Shown: in pieces, positions 1-8,850 of the stretch
How positions within the stretch are numbered: the stretch's first letter is position 1
Layout: each line of letters opens with the position of its first letter
Assembly (NCBI RefSeq): GCF_005145045.1
Contig: NZ_CP039691.1
Location: 2,678,001-2,742,000, forward strand
Direction: 5' to 3'
Length of the DNA stretch: 64,000 nucleotides
From: Agrobacterium larrymoorei
GTDB lineage: Bacteria > Pseudomonadota > Alphaproteobacteria > Rhizobiales > Rhizobiaceae
The notes under the pieces: generated by a model
Told to the model about the DNA's origin: nothing
Database searches by the model: none
The model's input: only the letters and a program-made list of their open reading frames with translations
Made by a program: the position numbers and the translations under genes

Positions 1-884
1 ATTTCATCCAGTTGGGACTGGTAGCTTGGGTAAACTTCGTCACGCAGCTGAAGCAGCGCAGGCAGGCTACCCTTGGCATTCGTGTTGCTGCCGGAACCAG
101 TCTTTACGGCGACGCCATCGATGTAGAGACTGTTGCCAACGGAATCCGCGTCGTAAGCGGCCTGAGGTTCGAAGGATACGTTTCTAGCCGTGGTTTCGAA
201 AAGCGTCGTGCCATCAGTTGTGTAGATGACGACATCGTTGTTCGAGCGAACCGTGGTAGAAATACCGACGATCTGGGAGATTTGCTTGAGCAATCCCTCT
301 CGCTGGTCGAGTGCGTTATTAGGATCCGCGCCAGATGCAGTAGCCGACCTAACAGCGTTGTTGGCCTGTTCGAAGTCAGACAGAAGCTGATTAAGCGTCT
401 TTACCGTCGTGGCAATTTCCGTGTCAGCATCCGCTCTCAGATTTTGGACCGACTGAGTGGAAGTGTTCAGGGCATTGGCGACGTCTGTCGATGCGCTGAT
501 AACGGCAGAAGCAAGGGTCACATCGCTTGGCGAAGCCGCGTAGTTCTGCAAAGAGTTCTGCAGCGTTGCCAGATATGTGGATGGAGCTGCAGAGTATTCC
601 TCGCCGCCGAGAACGACGCTCAACGAGTTCATGCCGTCGAGGAACTTCTGCTTGCCAGCATCGTCAGAACTTGCAGCGAGCGTCTGCTTTAGAAGCGCTG
701 AATCTTCTGCACGTTCTACCTTTACGGTAATTGCACCCGTGGACGCATTGGTAGTGGTTATCGCTGCCCGGCGATTATAATCTGTAGAACTGGCGCTCGA
801 AATATTGTTCGAGACGACAGCGCTCTGGAGCGCAGTATTGCTCAGAGTTGCCTTTGCTGTATTAAGCGCCGTGTTAAGCGACAT
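1..884 (-). CDS. flgK: Flagellar hook-associated protein 1 (FlgK), C-terminus cut off by the window edge
   Basis: Reading down from an ATG at 882-884, the frame stays open to the window edge, so about 294 N-terminal residues are visible. The protein starts MSLNTALNTAKATLSNTALQ and continues with AVVSNNISSASSTDYNRR, the N-terminal rod/hook-type helix (ANNIAN-like motif) shared by axial flagellar proteins. FlgK forms the first junction ring between hook and filament and is exported by the flagellar type III system. It lies 18 bp downstream of flgE in the same direction, the usual rhizobial order flgE-flgK-flgL, so the two are probably co-transcribed. The identification rests on the N-terminal motif plus position. 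Confidence 0.9.
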   Translation of the reverse strand, partial: MSLNTALNTAKATLSNTALQSAVVSNNISSASSTDYNRRAAITTTNASTGAITVKVERAEDSALLKQTLAASSDDAGKQKFLDGMNSLSVVLGGEEYSAAPSTYLATLQNSLQNYAASPSDVTLASAVISASTDVANALNTSTQSVQNLRADADTEIATTVKTLNQLLSDFEQANNAVRSATASGADPNNALDQREGLLKQISQIVGISTTVRSNNDVVIYTTDGTTLFETTARNVSFEPQAAYDADSVGNSLYIDGVAVKTGSGSNTNAKGSLPALLQLRDEVYPSYQSQLDE

Positions 885-902
885 CCACTCGTCCCCTAAG
901 AC

Positions 903-2168
903 TTATCGTACCAGATTGATGAGAGTTTCCATCAGATCGGAACCCGTCTGGAAGACCTTGGAATTTGCCGTGTAGCTGCGCTGAGCCTGGATCATCTCCG
1001 TCAGTTCGGTAGCGATATCGACGTTGGACGATTCAAGCTGCTTCTGATTGATCGTGCCGAAGCCTGTCTGACCGGCAAATCCGAGTGTTACGACACCGGA
1101 CTCGGCGCTGGTCTGGAATACGTTGCCAGAGAGAACGCTAAGCTTATCCGGGCTTGCAACATCAGCAAGAGGTATCTGAAAGAGCGGCCTTGGCTGCGAC
1201 TTTGCATAAGTTGCAGAGACAGTTCCGTCGGCAGAGATGGAGATGGACTGCACCTGTTCAGCTGGATTGCCGTTGATTGCGCCTTCTTCGATTACCGATG
1301 TAGATGCGGCAAATTGCGTCATGCCGGACAGATCCATCGTGATGCTGACATCATTTTCGGTATCATCGATCGTAAGTTCCGTGACATCAAATGTCTTTGT
1401 ATCTGAATCGAAGACCATTGTGTCGGTTGCAACAGGCCCCTCGGAATACGGGAAACCAGTAGAGGACCCCTTCGACGAGTCGTAGACCGCGACGTCCCAT
1501 GTGCCGTCGCCATTCTTTGCGAAGTAGAAGTCATACTTGATAGTATTGCCTAAGGAATCATAGCCAGTGGCTGAGGTCTTCACGACGCTGATTTGGTCCA
1601 CGGTGACTGTGGACGTATTGTCGTTCAAATCTACCGTGGGATCCAGAATAGGCGCTGAGTCGCTGAGGTTACCAGTCAACGAACCGGTGGTGGAGGGCGT
1701 TGCCGTCATGCCATTGGCCTTGACGTTAACCGGCACAAGGCCGTCGTAACTATTGATAACGGTGGTCGGCGTTGTTCCGGTGTATTCATAGCCCAGCAAC
1801 GTAAAGCCAGAGTCATTGACCAGATTGCCGTCAGAGTCTGCTGTGAACGATCCTGCGCGCGTCAGAAAAACGTTGCCTGCGGTATCCTGTACGACGAAGA
1901 AACCATCGCCCGAAATGGCAAGGTCTGTCGAAGACTGCGTTGCCTGAAGCGCGCCCTGCTGCGAGATAGAATAGTTGACGCTCGTAGACACGCCACCGGA
2001 GTTGTAGTTGCCGCCACTGGAAGAGAGGACCAACGTGGAAAAAGCAGTTGATGCTCCTTTGTAGCCGGTGGTGCTGGCATTGGCGATATTGTCACCAACC
2101 GTGCCGAGCTTGTTGGCCTGCGCGCCCATGCCGGATACGGCGGTTTTCATCGTTCCAAAAAGGCTCAT
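903..2168 (-). CDS. flgE: Flagellar hook protein FlgE
   Basis: A protein of 421 residues that polymerises into the flagellar hook. The N-terminus MSLFGTMKTAVSGMGAQANK followed by GDNIANASTTGYKG is the hook/rod signature. The middle is rich in Ser, Thr, Gly and Asp, as expected for the surface-exposed hook domains, and the C-terminus SSNVDIATELTEMIQAQRSYTANSKVFQTGSDLMETLINL is the conserved helix that pairs with the N-terminus. A Shine-Dalgarno-like AGAGGAT precedes the ATG. The gene follows rem on the same strand after a 320-bp gap holding a terminator and a repeat, so it probably has its own promoter, in S. meliloti one activated by Rem. Confidence 0.95.
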   Translation of the reverse strand: MSLFGTMKTAVSGMGAQANKLGTVGDNIANASTTGYKGASTAFSTLVLSSSGGNYNSGGVSTSVNYSISQQGALQATQSSTDLAISGDGFFVVQDTAGNVFLTRAGSFTADSDGNLVNDSGFTLLGYEYTGTTPTTVINSYDGLVPVNVKANGMTATPSTTGSLTGNLSDSAPILDPTVDLNDNTSTVTVDQISVVKTSATGYDSLGNTIKYDFYFAKNGDGTWDVAVYDSSKGSSTGFPYSEGPVATDTMVFDSDTKTFDVTELTIDDTENDVSITMDLSGMTQFAASTSVIEEGAINGNPAEQVQSISISADGTVSATYAKSQPRPLFQIPLADVASPDKLSVLSGNVFQTSAESGVVTLGFAGQTGFGTINQKQLESSNVDIATELTEMIQAQRSYTANSKVFQTGSDLMETLINLVR

Positions 2169-2345
2169 GTCGAATCCTCTAATCCTGTTGGTAATGAAGT
2201 TAAGATGCGGGCCTTGCGTGAGGCTGTCTGCTTTCGTCGCTGATCGAAAATTTCATCGGTTGCGAGGTTGGCGGCAGGCAGGCTTGGCCCAGAAAGAAAG
2301 ACCGGCAGAAGCCGGTCGAAACTGAAATACGCAATTGAATTGACG

Positions 2346-2449
2346 AGAGCATTTCCAGCAAAAGTGCGAAGCGGTTTTGCGTCTGGACAATTCGTAAAAA
2401 CAAAGACTTAGAGCATTGAAGCGTTTTTGAGAAAGGCGAAAATGCTCTA
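2346..2449. repeat. Rhizobial-type palindromic intergenic element
   Basis: The segment is bounded by AGAGCATTT at 2346-2354 and its reverse complement AAATGCTCT at 2440-2448. A second AGAGCATT copy lies at 2410-2417, so the right part alone can also fold. The internal text (AAGCGGTTTTGCGTC, CGTAAAAACAAAGA) resembles short mosaic repeats I associate with intergenic regions of Rhizobium and Agrobacterium genomes. Only one copy is visible here, so repeat status is inferred from memory of the family. Confidence 0.5.
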
Positions 2450-2483
2450 AACAAAAATCGCGGGTTCCGTTGAAACCCGCGAT
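2450..2483 (-). terminator. Rho-independent terminator after rem
   Basis: On the minus strand a ten-base-pair stem, ATCGCGGGTT with AACCCGCGAT (2457-2466 and 2474-2483), is followed by TTTTTGTTT. It sits just past the rem stop codon. Confidence 0.85.
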
Positions 2484-2488
2484 GTCTA

Positions 2489-3160
2489 TCAGGACCAGTC
2501 GATGCAGTATCCGAGGAACCGCTTCGAGTCGATTGGGTCGAAGCCCAGCTTCTTGCGCAGTTTCTTGCGCAGCTTGCTGATGTGGCTTTCAACCACGTTT
2601 TCTTCGACTTCCTCGTCGAAAATGCCGTAGATCGCGTTGAAGATTTGCGACTTGGAAACGCGACGTCCGCGATTGGCGATTAAGTATTCAAGGATACGGC
2701 GCTCACGGCGGGGAAGTGCAAATACTTCGCCGTTGACCTCCGGGTCGCGACCGTCCGAAAAAACGCGGATCGGGCCGATATCCGTAAACTGCGTAATCGC
2801 CTGAAGGCGGCGGCGAATGGCCGCTGCCCGTGCAAGGATTTCACGCGGATGAACCGGCTTGCGCACGACATCATCCACACCGCAATCGAACAGGGCCAGT
2901 GTTGCGTCGAGCGAGTGCTGATCGCTGACTGCAATAACCGGTGCCTGCGAACGATCACGGATCGTTCTTGGGAGTTCATGCGTTGTCTCTGCCTGGCCGA
3001 TCAGAAACGCTTCAATCGCAGCGATGTCCGAGTCCGCTGCGGTGTTAACCCACTCTCCAAATTCTGCTGGATCAAATCCAGTCGAGGGAATTCCCTCTCG
3101 CCCGAAAAGGGCTGTGTACCCGTCCTTAACGAGCTTTCGCTCATCAACTACCACGATCAT
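2489..3160 (-). CDS. rem: Rem, OmpR-family regulator of flagellar genes, with Glu in place of the phospho-acceptor Asp
   Basis: A 223-residue protein with an N-terminal receiver fold (about 1-115) and a C-terminal winged-helix DNA-binding domain (about 125-223; [24 protein letters not shown] and [16 protein letters not shown] are OmpR-type recognition elements). In S. meliloti, Rem is made under VisN/VisR control and activates class II motility genes. Here the acidic pocket (Asp6, Glu7) and the switch Lys101 are kept, but the residue aligned with the phospho-acceptor aspartate is Glu50 (in AAIEAFLIG). No histidine kinase partner is adjacent. The gene lies between flgE and the fliK operon, as in other rhizobia. 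A 281-bp upstream gap has room for its own promoter. Confidence 0.93.
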   Translation of the reverse strand: MIVVVDERKLVKDGYTALFGREGIPSTGFDPAEFGEWVNTAADSDIAAIEAFLIGQAETTHELPRTIRDRSQAPVIAVSDQHSLDATLALFDCGVDDVVRKPVHPREILARAAAIRRRLQAITQFTDIGPIRVFSDGRDPEVNGEVFALPRRERRILEYLIANRGRRVSKSQIFNAIYGIFDEEVEENVVESHISKLRKKLRKKLGFDPIDSKRFLGYCIDWS

Positions 3161-3441
3161 TCGTCCGCCTCCGAATCAGTGTAGCTCACCTACGTCCTAG
3201 GGTGTACGAATCGGGCGAATCTCCCACAATTATGGGAAAACACAGGTACAAATTAATAGTTGATTAACCATATTGTGCTGATTTGAACTATATATAGTAT
3301 GCCTTCGCTCAAATTAGGATATTTTTTTGTGGGATAAGGCTGTGGAAAATATCTTGGGGATTGACTCGTCACATTTGACGGAATCCTGCCTCATTTCCCG
3401 GAAGGGCTAATCCAAAGAGGTTAACAACAACTTAAAGTTGG

Positions 3442-4023
3442 TTAGCTCTGGCAAAAATTTCGGGCGTTGGCGGTCCATTGACCGTAGCCGGTGGCAACCA
3501 GATTGCTGATCACACGGCAGACATAGCGCTGCTGGGCGGGGTCGTTGTTTGGACCTGCGTGGTATCTTGCTACCGCCATCGTCCAGGTCTCATGCCTGTC
3601 GTGGAGCCGCCTTAGAAACTTTGCGGCATAGGCAACGTTCTTCGCCGGGTCGAACATCTCGCCGATGGAGTTGAATTCGGTGCCATGAAAATAGACATTG
3701 ATCTGCATGCAGCCAATATCGATCAGCTTGGCACCGCGTCGCTGCGCATCCTGTACCAGCTGATAGGCCTCGTTCAGACTTGCCGGGAAGTAAGCCTTGC
3801 CCTCGATGTTGATCGCATAGGGGCTCAGCGAGCCCTTGCGGCCCGTCTCCGTCAATCCCACGGAATAGAGAATACCCTCAGGAATGTCGTAGCTGCCCGC
3901 CGCACTGTGGATCTGCCGTTCGCATTCCACAGTGGCGACCGGTTGGGAAGCCTCACAGGTAAACGTGGTCAGGACGAGCGCTGGTAACGCGATCAAGTGC
4001 TTCAGGCTGAACCGAAATATCAT
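3442..4023 (-). CDS. Periplasmic lytic transglycosylase (SLT family) of the flagellar cluster
   Basis: A 193-residue protein. The first about 25 residues (MIFRFSLKHLIALPALVLTT, then CEAS) form a signal peptide. The mature part is an SLT-type lysozyme-like domain: GILYSVGLTETGRKG holds the likely catalytic Glu59, and GCMQINVYFH and AVARYHAG match later family motifs. Such enzymes cleave peptidoglycan so that the flagellar rod can cross the wall. The same kind of gene follows fliK/motD in other rhizobia. Its reading frame overlaps the end of fliK by 71 bp. No later start would keep the signal peptide, so the overlap appears real and suggests translational coupling. Confidence 0.85.
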   Translation of the reverse strand: MIFRFSLKHLIALPALVLTTFTCEASQPVATVECERQIHSAAGSYDIPEGILYSVGLTETGRKGSLSPYAINIEGKAYFPASLNEAYQLVQDAQRRGAKLIDIGCMQINVYFHGTEFNSIGEMFDPAKNVAYAAKFLRRLHDRHETWTMAVARYHAGPNNDPAQQRYVCRVISNLVATGYGQWTANARNFCQS

Positions 4024-5461
4024 TGCTGCTTATTTCCTCGGAGACGCTGGTGCGTGATTGCCGATAGAACTGTTCCTGCGACCGCTCTTCGTTGCCGCGC
4101 TGGCTGCCCTGCTGGGCGCTCTGCTGGTTCATATCGCCCTGCTGCCTGTTGGCAGTGGCGCTATCCTGACGATCGGCACCGGTGGCGACCGAAACAGTTA
4201 CCTGATCCACGCTGAAGCCTTGAGCCTTGAGAGCGTCCATGATGCTGGAGCCATCCTTCTGCAGTTCCGCATAACCCTTCAGCGTGTGGGCCGTGAGATG
4301 AACGCTCAGCTCATCGCCGACCAGTTTCAGCGCCGCGGTTACGTGGCCAAGCTCGACCGGGTTCATCTGGATTTTCAGCGTGTGGACCACTTGGCCAGTG
4401 CTGGTTACCAACGGCGTCGAACTGGTCTGGCCGCTCATGGCAGTCGCCCAATCCGGATCGGAAGTGACTGCCGATGTGATGGCAGCCGCGTTGGCTGTCG
4501 GTGCCAGCGCAAGATATCGGCGACTATCGACCACCTGGACGACGTCCGTATGTGCGCCCGATGCCATGGAAACATCCACCTTCACCTTACCATCTTCGGC
4601 AGCGGCGATATGCATATCGATAGAAGGTGCATTTTCCTTCGTCAGCTTTACGACGGTCGTGGAGGCAGTCGCGTCACCGTCCACCGCAGTAGTGCCATCG
4701 GCAAGACCCGCCAGGCCGGTCAACGCGCCCTTTGCCGGTTGCTTATCATCGGAGCCGCCAACAGCTGTCGCGGCTTGCTCTTTCGGCATCGTGCTTGCCG
4801 CTAGAAGCGATAGAAGGTTATCGTCGGCTATGGGTGTATCCGCCGCGTCACCCTCTTCATCCGTCGTGTCTTCGACTACGCCCTCGGCATCTTCTCCCTC
4901 GGCGGTCGCCTCAAGAGGCTTGCCATTTGCCAAAGCGTTGACAAGCTTCGCCAGATCGCTGAGCGCATCCGTGATGCCCGCGATTTCGCTCTGGTCCAGC
5001 GGCTCCGTCGGCATCGCGACACCCGTCTGTGGCAGGGCGGTAGCGGCAGGAACTTCGCCGGTGGCCGCCGTCAGAGCGCCTCCCAATGAAGTCGTGTCTG
5101 GGAGGCCCTTCACAGCTGGAAGTGTCGTCGCAGGTTTCGCAGCCGCCGCGTTGGCTGGCGTCGCACTTCCACTCGTCTGCGATGCGGTCCCGTTATTGGC
5201 CGTCGTTGACTGCGAAGAGGCCGATGAAGCCGTGCTGGCGCTGCTGCTGGTCGTGCTGCTGGCGCTGGAGGAAGATGAGTTCGATGCAGCCGAACTCGAC
5301 CCGCTGCTGGAGGGCTGGGATGCGGTCGGCTTCTTGTCGAAGGAACCGAGCGTATCGGAAAAACCGGAACCGCCCTGGTTAGAAGATCCGCTCCTATCCT
5401 GCCGGGCATTCACCTTCGCCGTATCGGACGGGTTGGGCATGAGATTGGTGACAACGTTCAT
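3953..5461 (-). CDS. fliK: Flagellar hook-length control protein FliK (called MotD in older rhizobial work)
   Basis: A protein of 502 residues. The first about 130 residues are very rich in Ser, Ala, Thr and Gly (long serine runs near 50-90), as expected for an unfolded secreted ruler. An acidic segment lies near 185-215. The C-terminal part (about 355-440) has the Flg_hook domain, with LKIQMNPVELGHVTAALKLV followed by LSVHLTAHTLKGYAELQKD. This domain tells FlhB to switch export from hook to filament proteins. The ATG has a strong Shine-Dalgarno (GGAGGAGAG) and lies one base from the motC stop, so motB-motC-fliK-transglycosylase form one operon. Confidence 0.92.
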   Translation of the reverse strand: MNVVTNLMPNPSDTAKVNARQDRSGSSNQGGSGFSDTLGSFDKKPTASQPSSSGSSSAASNSSSSSASSTTSSSASTASSASSQSTTANNGTASQTSGSATPANAAAAKPATTLPAVKGLPDTTSLGGALTAATGEVPAATALPQTGVAMPTEPLDQSEIAGITDALSDLAKLVNALANGKPLEATAEGEDAEGVVEDTTDEEGDAADTPIADDNLLSLLAASTMPKEQAATAVGGSDDKQPAKGALTGLAGLADGTTAVDGDATASTTVVKLTKENAPSIDMHIAAAEDGKVKVDVSMASGAHTDVVQVVDSRRYLALAPTANAAAITSAVTSDPDWATAMSGQTSSTPLVTSTGQVVHTLKIQMNPVELGHVTAALKLVGDELSVHLTAHTLKGYAELQKDGSSIMDALKAQGFSVDQVTVSVATGADRQDSATANRQQGDMNQQSAQQGSQRGNEERSQEQFYRQSRTSVSEEISSNDISVQPEALDRVTSARPDHVYL

Positions 5462-5462
5462 T

Positions 5463-6701
5463 TCATCTCTCCTCCAGCTTCAACAGGGAATCGATCTCGT
5501 TCAGCCGAGCGCGGTTCTTGTCGAAAAAGGTTTTCAGCGGCACCGCATCCTGGGTGCTCGGGGAAGAGCCGCTCACGGGCTCTACGGCAGCGGGCGCACG
5601 GGGATCGTCGCCGCTGGCAATCATTTGGTTTTCGGCAGCATTGCCTGCGCGTGAGGTGGCCGGATCCCGCACGATCTGTTCGGCGATTGCTTTTGCAGCA
5701 TCACGCAGGGCCAGATCACGCGGCGACAACTCGTCGGCGGGAATGCTAGACAGCGCCTCATTGGCAATCTCGACGGCATCGCTCGAAACATTGGCCAAGC
5801 CGGAATAGAGTTTCGATAGCGCTTCGCGCGTCTTGTCGCCGGTTTCGTCGGAAAGAGCATTCGCCTTTTCCGTGGCAAACTGCGCCAGTGGCACCTGACC
5901 TCGCAGCGAAGCCTGCCGGGCTATGCGCAGATAGACTTCCTCCGCGCGCTCGGCATCCATCAACTCCGCAATTTCTTCCACATCCTGCGTCGTCACCGGG
6001 CCGTAGTTCTCGATCGTAAAGCTCACGAAAAGATCGGCGAATTGCGATGCGTATGGCGAATGCAGAAATCGCACCGCGTATTTCCGGATGTAGATCAGGC
6101 CCTTTTCATGCTGCTTCGCCTGCATGGCCGCCGCAATCGAACGGCGCAACGCGGCCTCTTCGATAATCGTTCCGGGAGCCGTCAGTCTTGCATCGTCAAA
6201 GAAGGCGAGAGACGCTACCGGATCGCGGTTGATTGCGATATTGCCCGCAATCAGCATCAGGTAGGGTCCGAGCCGGTTTTTCTGATATTCAGGGATCAGA
6301 TCGGCCACGACCTTCTCTACCTGCCCACCCCGACCGGTGAAATATTTCTGCAAGACGTTGATGACGCGACTGTCGAAATAGCCCTGCACATCACGCGCGA
6401 CGAGATAATCCAGCGTCGCGGGATTACCGCCACTCATGATGTATGCCAAAGCCGCATCGGCGTTTTTGGAATCGGAAAAGATCGACGGATCCGAGGTCCG
6501 AAGCGTCGTGTCGAAGGTTTCGAGCAGATATTTCTGCATATCGCGCGCGGCATGATCGCCCATCACCACCGAATCCTGCACGAACTGCAAGGAACGCAGA
6601 ATTTTCGATGGCGGCAGATCGCTCTGCGCATGGCTTGTGCCCGCCCCCAGAAGCCCGGAAGCGCTCATCAGCAAAGCAGCAATGTGAGTGGCTCTCATCA
6701 T
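5463..6701 (-). CDS. motC: MotC, periplasmic motility protein
   Basis: A 412-residue protein. A signal peptide (MMRATHIAALLMSASGLLG, cleavage after SHA) is followed by a helical, charged protein without membrane segments. In S. meliloti, MotC is a periplasmic protein specific to rhizobia that is thought to bind and stabilise MotB and help open or hold the stator. The gene is nine bases downstream of motB and one base ahead of fliK, the canonical motB-motC-motD order. Identification is by length, signal peptide and context rather than by catalytic motifs, because the family has none. Confidence 0.92.
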   Translation of the reverse strand: MMRATHIAALLMSASGLLGAGTSHAQSDLPPSKILRSLQFVQDSVVMGDHAARDMQKYLLETFDTTLRTSDPSIFSDSKNADAALAYIMSGGNPATLDYLVARDVQGYFDSRVINVLQKYFTGRGGQVEKVVADLIPEYQKNRLGPYLMLIAGNIAINRDPVASLAFFDDARLTAPGTIIEEAALRRSIAAAMQAKQHEKGLIYIRKYAVRFLHSPYASQFADLFVSFTIENYGPVTTQDVEEIAELMDAERAEEVYLRIARQASLRGQVPLAQFATEKANALSDETGDKTREALSKLYSGLANVSSDAVEIANEALSSIPADELSPRDLALRDAAKAIAEQIVRDPATSRAGNAAENQMIASGDDPRAPAAVEPVSGSSPSTQDAVPLKTFFDKNRARLNEIDSLLKLEER

Positions 6702-6710
6702 TGTGTCGCC

Positions 6711-8039
6711 TCAACCGTCCTCTAGCAGAATTTCGATACGGCGGTTCGCGCCATTCAATGGATCGTCAGAGCTTTGCAGGCGGCGGTCGGCGAAGCCGGA
6801 CAGCTGCTTTATGCGCGTTTCATCCAGCCCGCCGCGCACCAGCATGTAATAGGCTGCGTGCGCGCGATCCATGGACAGCGTCCAGTTGTCCTTGCCACCG
6901 CTATTATAGGCGCGACCATCCGTATGGCCGCGAATAACCACCGCACCCTGCTGCTTGCTCAGCACTTCGCCGATCTTTGCCATTGCAAGCACAAGGTTTC
7001 TCTGCGGCACGGCAGAGCCGACATCGAACATCGCATTGCTTGCCTTTTCCGAAATGGTAATCAGCGTTCCACCCTCGGCAGGCGTCACCACGATGCCTTC
7101 CGCCAATTTGCCGGCAACACCGGCGACCTGCTGGGAAATCTCGTCGCGCAGTTCTTTTGCCGTCTTGTCCTGAGCTTGTGACGGCTTCGGCTGAGCATCC
7201 GGCTTTGCTGGAGCGACATCCGGCTTGGCCTGCGGTGTGGCTGCCGCGACTTTTACAGGCTTTGCATCCTGAACATCCGTCGCGTCATCTGAGACTTCCG
7301 CAGTCGCTTGCGCCTTCGCGTTTGGAGGGAGCCCCAAGTCGTTCGGGTCTCCAATAATGCCTGCAACATCCTGCTTTTGCGCTGCCGCCTTTGCATCCTG
7401 AGGCTTCGGCGCCTTCTCCGGCAGGCTCGTATCCTGCACCGAAATGGCGTTCGGCTGATTTGGTACGTCTACCTGCTTGCTCCAGAAGTCCGGGTCGAAA
7501 GGATCGCGATATGCCTCACCGCCAGAAGCACCGGTCGCCGGGCCGGATTCGGCTGCGCCACCCTCGCCCTTCACGCTGATATTTGCCTGCTGGCCAACTT
7601 CCTGCGCAATTTCTGCAAGAACGGCATAAGGGTTTTCAAAAAGGGCCTGTTCCGAGTAATTGACATTTTCGCCCGAAGACGAGGTCATATCCTGACCGCT
7701 GGCAGCAGCGTCACCTTCCCGAGGCTTTTCAGCCTTGGTTTCGGATTTCTGCTGATTTTCCTCGCCCTTGGCGGTTTTGGCGGGTTGCTTCAAGCCGCGT
7801 TCCGCGGGCTTCTCATCCGTCAACTTGATCGGGTTGAAATAGCTCGCGACGGAGGCCTTCGTCTCTTCGTTGGAGGCGTTGACCAGCCACATGACGAGGA
7901 AGAAGGCCATCATCGCCGTCATGAAATCGGCGTAAGCGATTTTCCAGGCACCACCATGGGCACCGTCATGACCGCCCTTGTGGCGTTTCACGATGATGAT
8001 TTCGTTCTTGCCGTGGTGGTGATTTTCGCTCTCACTCAT
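6711..8039 (-). CDS. motB: Flagellar stator protein MotB
   Basis: A 442-residue protein. A short cytoplasmic tail is followed by one membrane helix ([20 protein letters not shown]) with the proton-binding aspartate at residue 38. A long proline-, alanine- and lysine-rich linker spans about 75-300. The C-terminal OmpA-like peptidoglycan-binding domain has [10 protein letters not shown] and [15 protein letters not shown]. MotB anchors the MotA/MotB proton channel to the cell wall. The long linker is typical of rhizobial MotB. Its start overlaps the end of the upstream FliH-like gene by eight bases. Unlike the enterobacterial motAB pair, motA is about 10 kb away, as in other rhizobia. Confidence 0.96.
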   Translation of the reverse strand: MSESENHHHGKNEIIIVKRHKGGHDGAHGGAWKIAYADFMTAMMAFFLVMWLVNASNEETKASVASYFNPIKLTDEKPAERGLKQPAKTAKGEENQQKSETKAEKPREGDAAASGQDMTSSSGENVNYSEQALFENPYAVLAEIAQEVGQQANISVKGEGGAAESGPATGASGGEAYRDPFDPDFWSKQVDVPNQPNAISVQDTSLPEKAPKPQDAKAAAQKQDVAGIIGDPNDLGLPPNAKAQATAEVSDDATDVQDAKPVKVAAATPQAKPDVAPAKPDAQPKPSQAQDKTAKELRDEISQQVAGVAGKLAEGIVVTPAEGGTLITISEKASNAMFDVGSAVPQRNLVLAMAKIGEVLSKQQGAVVIRGHTDGRAYNSGGKDNWTLSMDRAHAAYYMLVRGGLDETRIKQLSGFADRRLQSSDDPLNGANRRIEILLEDG

Positions 8040-8676
8040 CCGACAATCCTCTTAGGGTCTGGAAAAACTCTGCCAGTCTCGTCATCAAAACCGAACTATC
8101 CATTTGAACTTGAATATCAATATCGTCCGAAGCATCGTAATCGATGTGGTTGTCGACATCCCGCAGGTCTTCGCGCATCTTCGTCAAAAGACGGTCGGGA
8201 CCGCTGATCCTGATCGTGCCTGCAAAGCCGCCCTCGATCTCGCGAAGCACCTGCTGAGAAAGCTCTGACGCGGCCCTTTCGGCCATGTCACGCTCCATAA
8301 GATTCGCGAAAAGCTTGAAGCATGCATCTTCGACATTCGACGCGATTGCCTGCTTCATGGAGATGACGGAAGTCGCAAGGTGCCCGGCAATCTCATCCTC
8401 GAACCTGACGCGCTGGGCTTCCAGCTCTTGCTGGTGCTGGGCTTTCAGGGCTTCCAGTTCGGCCTCATGCTCGGCACGGAGCTTCTGCTGCGTGACTTCC
8501 TCAGCCTCCGCAGCGGCTTTTCGCTTTTCTTCTTCGATATCGACGGCTGGCTCAGGCTCAATCGCCCAATCATCGTCGAGGGACAAGGCCGGCATCTCGA
8601 TGGCGAGCGGCGCAGGCTCTTCCGCCGGAACGAACTGGCTGAAGTCCTTGAGATATTTAGTCAGCGCTTCACTCAT
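8032..8676 (-). CDS. FliH-like coiled-coil protein, candidate regulator of the FliI export ATPase
   Basis: A protein of 214 residues from the ATG at 8676; a GTG at 8691 would add five. An acidic N-terminal part is followed by a strong coiled coil ([20 protein letters not shown], then heptads to about residue 105) and a globular C-terminus. The C-terminus ([35 protein letters not shown]) recalls the conserved end of FliH/SctL stator proteins. I infer, without a search, that this is the divergent FliH that partners FliI. It overlaps motB by eight bases and follows flaD, so it heads the motB operon. Alternatively it is a rhizobia-specific motility protein. Confidence 0.6.
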   Translation of the reverse strand: MSEALTKYLKDFSQFVPAEEPAPLAIEMPALSLDDDWAIEPEPAVDIEEEKRKAAAEAEEVTQQKLRAEHEAELEALKAQHQQELEAQRVRFEDEIAGHLATSVISMKQAIASNVEDACFKLFANLMERDMAERAASELSQQVLREIEGGFAGTIRISGPDRLLTKMREDLRDVDNHIDYDASDDIDIQVQMDSSVLMTRLAEFFQTLRGLSDE

Positions 8677-8850
8677 CGACGCACCCGGCACCAGACATGG
8701 CAGTTGTCTTCTTCAACTTGAGAAGGGCCCGCGTTCATCCGCAAGCCGTTTGGTGCTGCCAGAAGGACTGCTTCAAAAAGCACCCCGCACAATGGCAGCT
8801 ATTCAAGGATGCAAGCTAGAGAGCCAAACTTGTGCGAGGATGAAGCCACC

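Larger units (their letters stand above)
2169..2488. other. Intergenic region between flgE and rem
   Basis: About 320 bp without a gene. From the rem side it contains the rem terminator hairpin, then a palindromic repeat-like element at 2346-2449, then about 175 bp in which the flgE promoter should lie. I cannot place the promoter boxes with confidence. Confidence 0.6.

Noticed and set aside
3422..3445. CAACTT-A-AAGTTG dyad after the transglycosylase gene as terminator
   Set aside because: Loop too small to fold and no T run in the right place.
4380..5654. Plus-strand open frame of 424 codons opposite fliK
   Set aside because: Ala/Ser/Val-rich mirror of the low-complexity FliK N-terminus.
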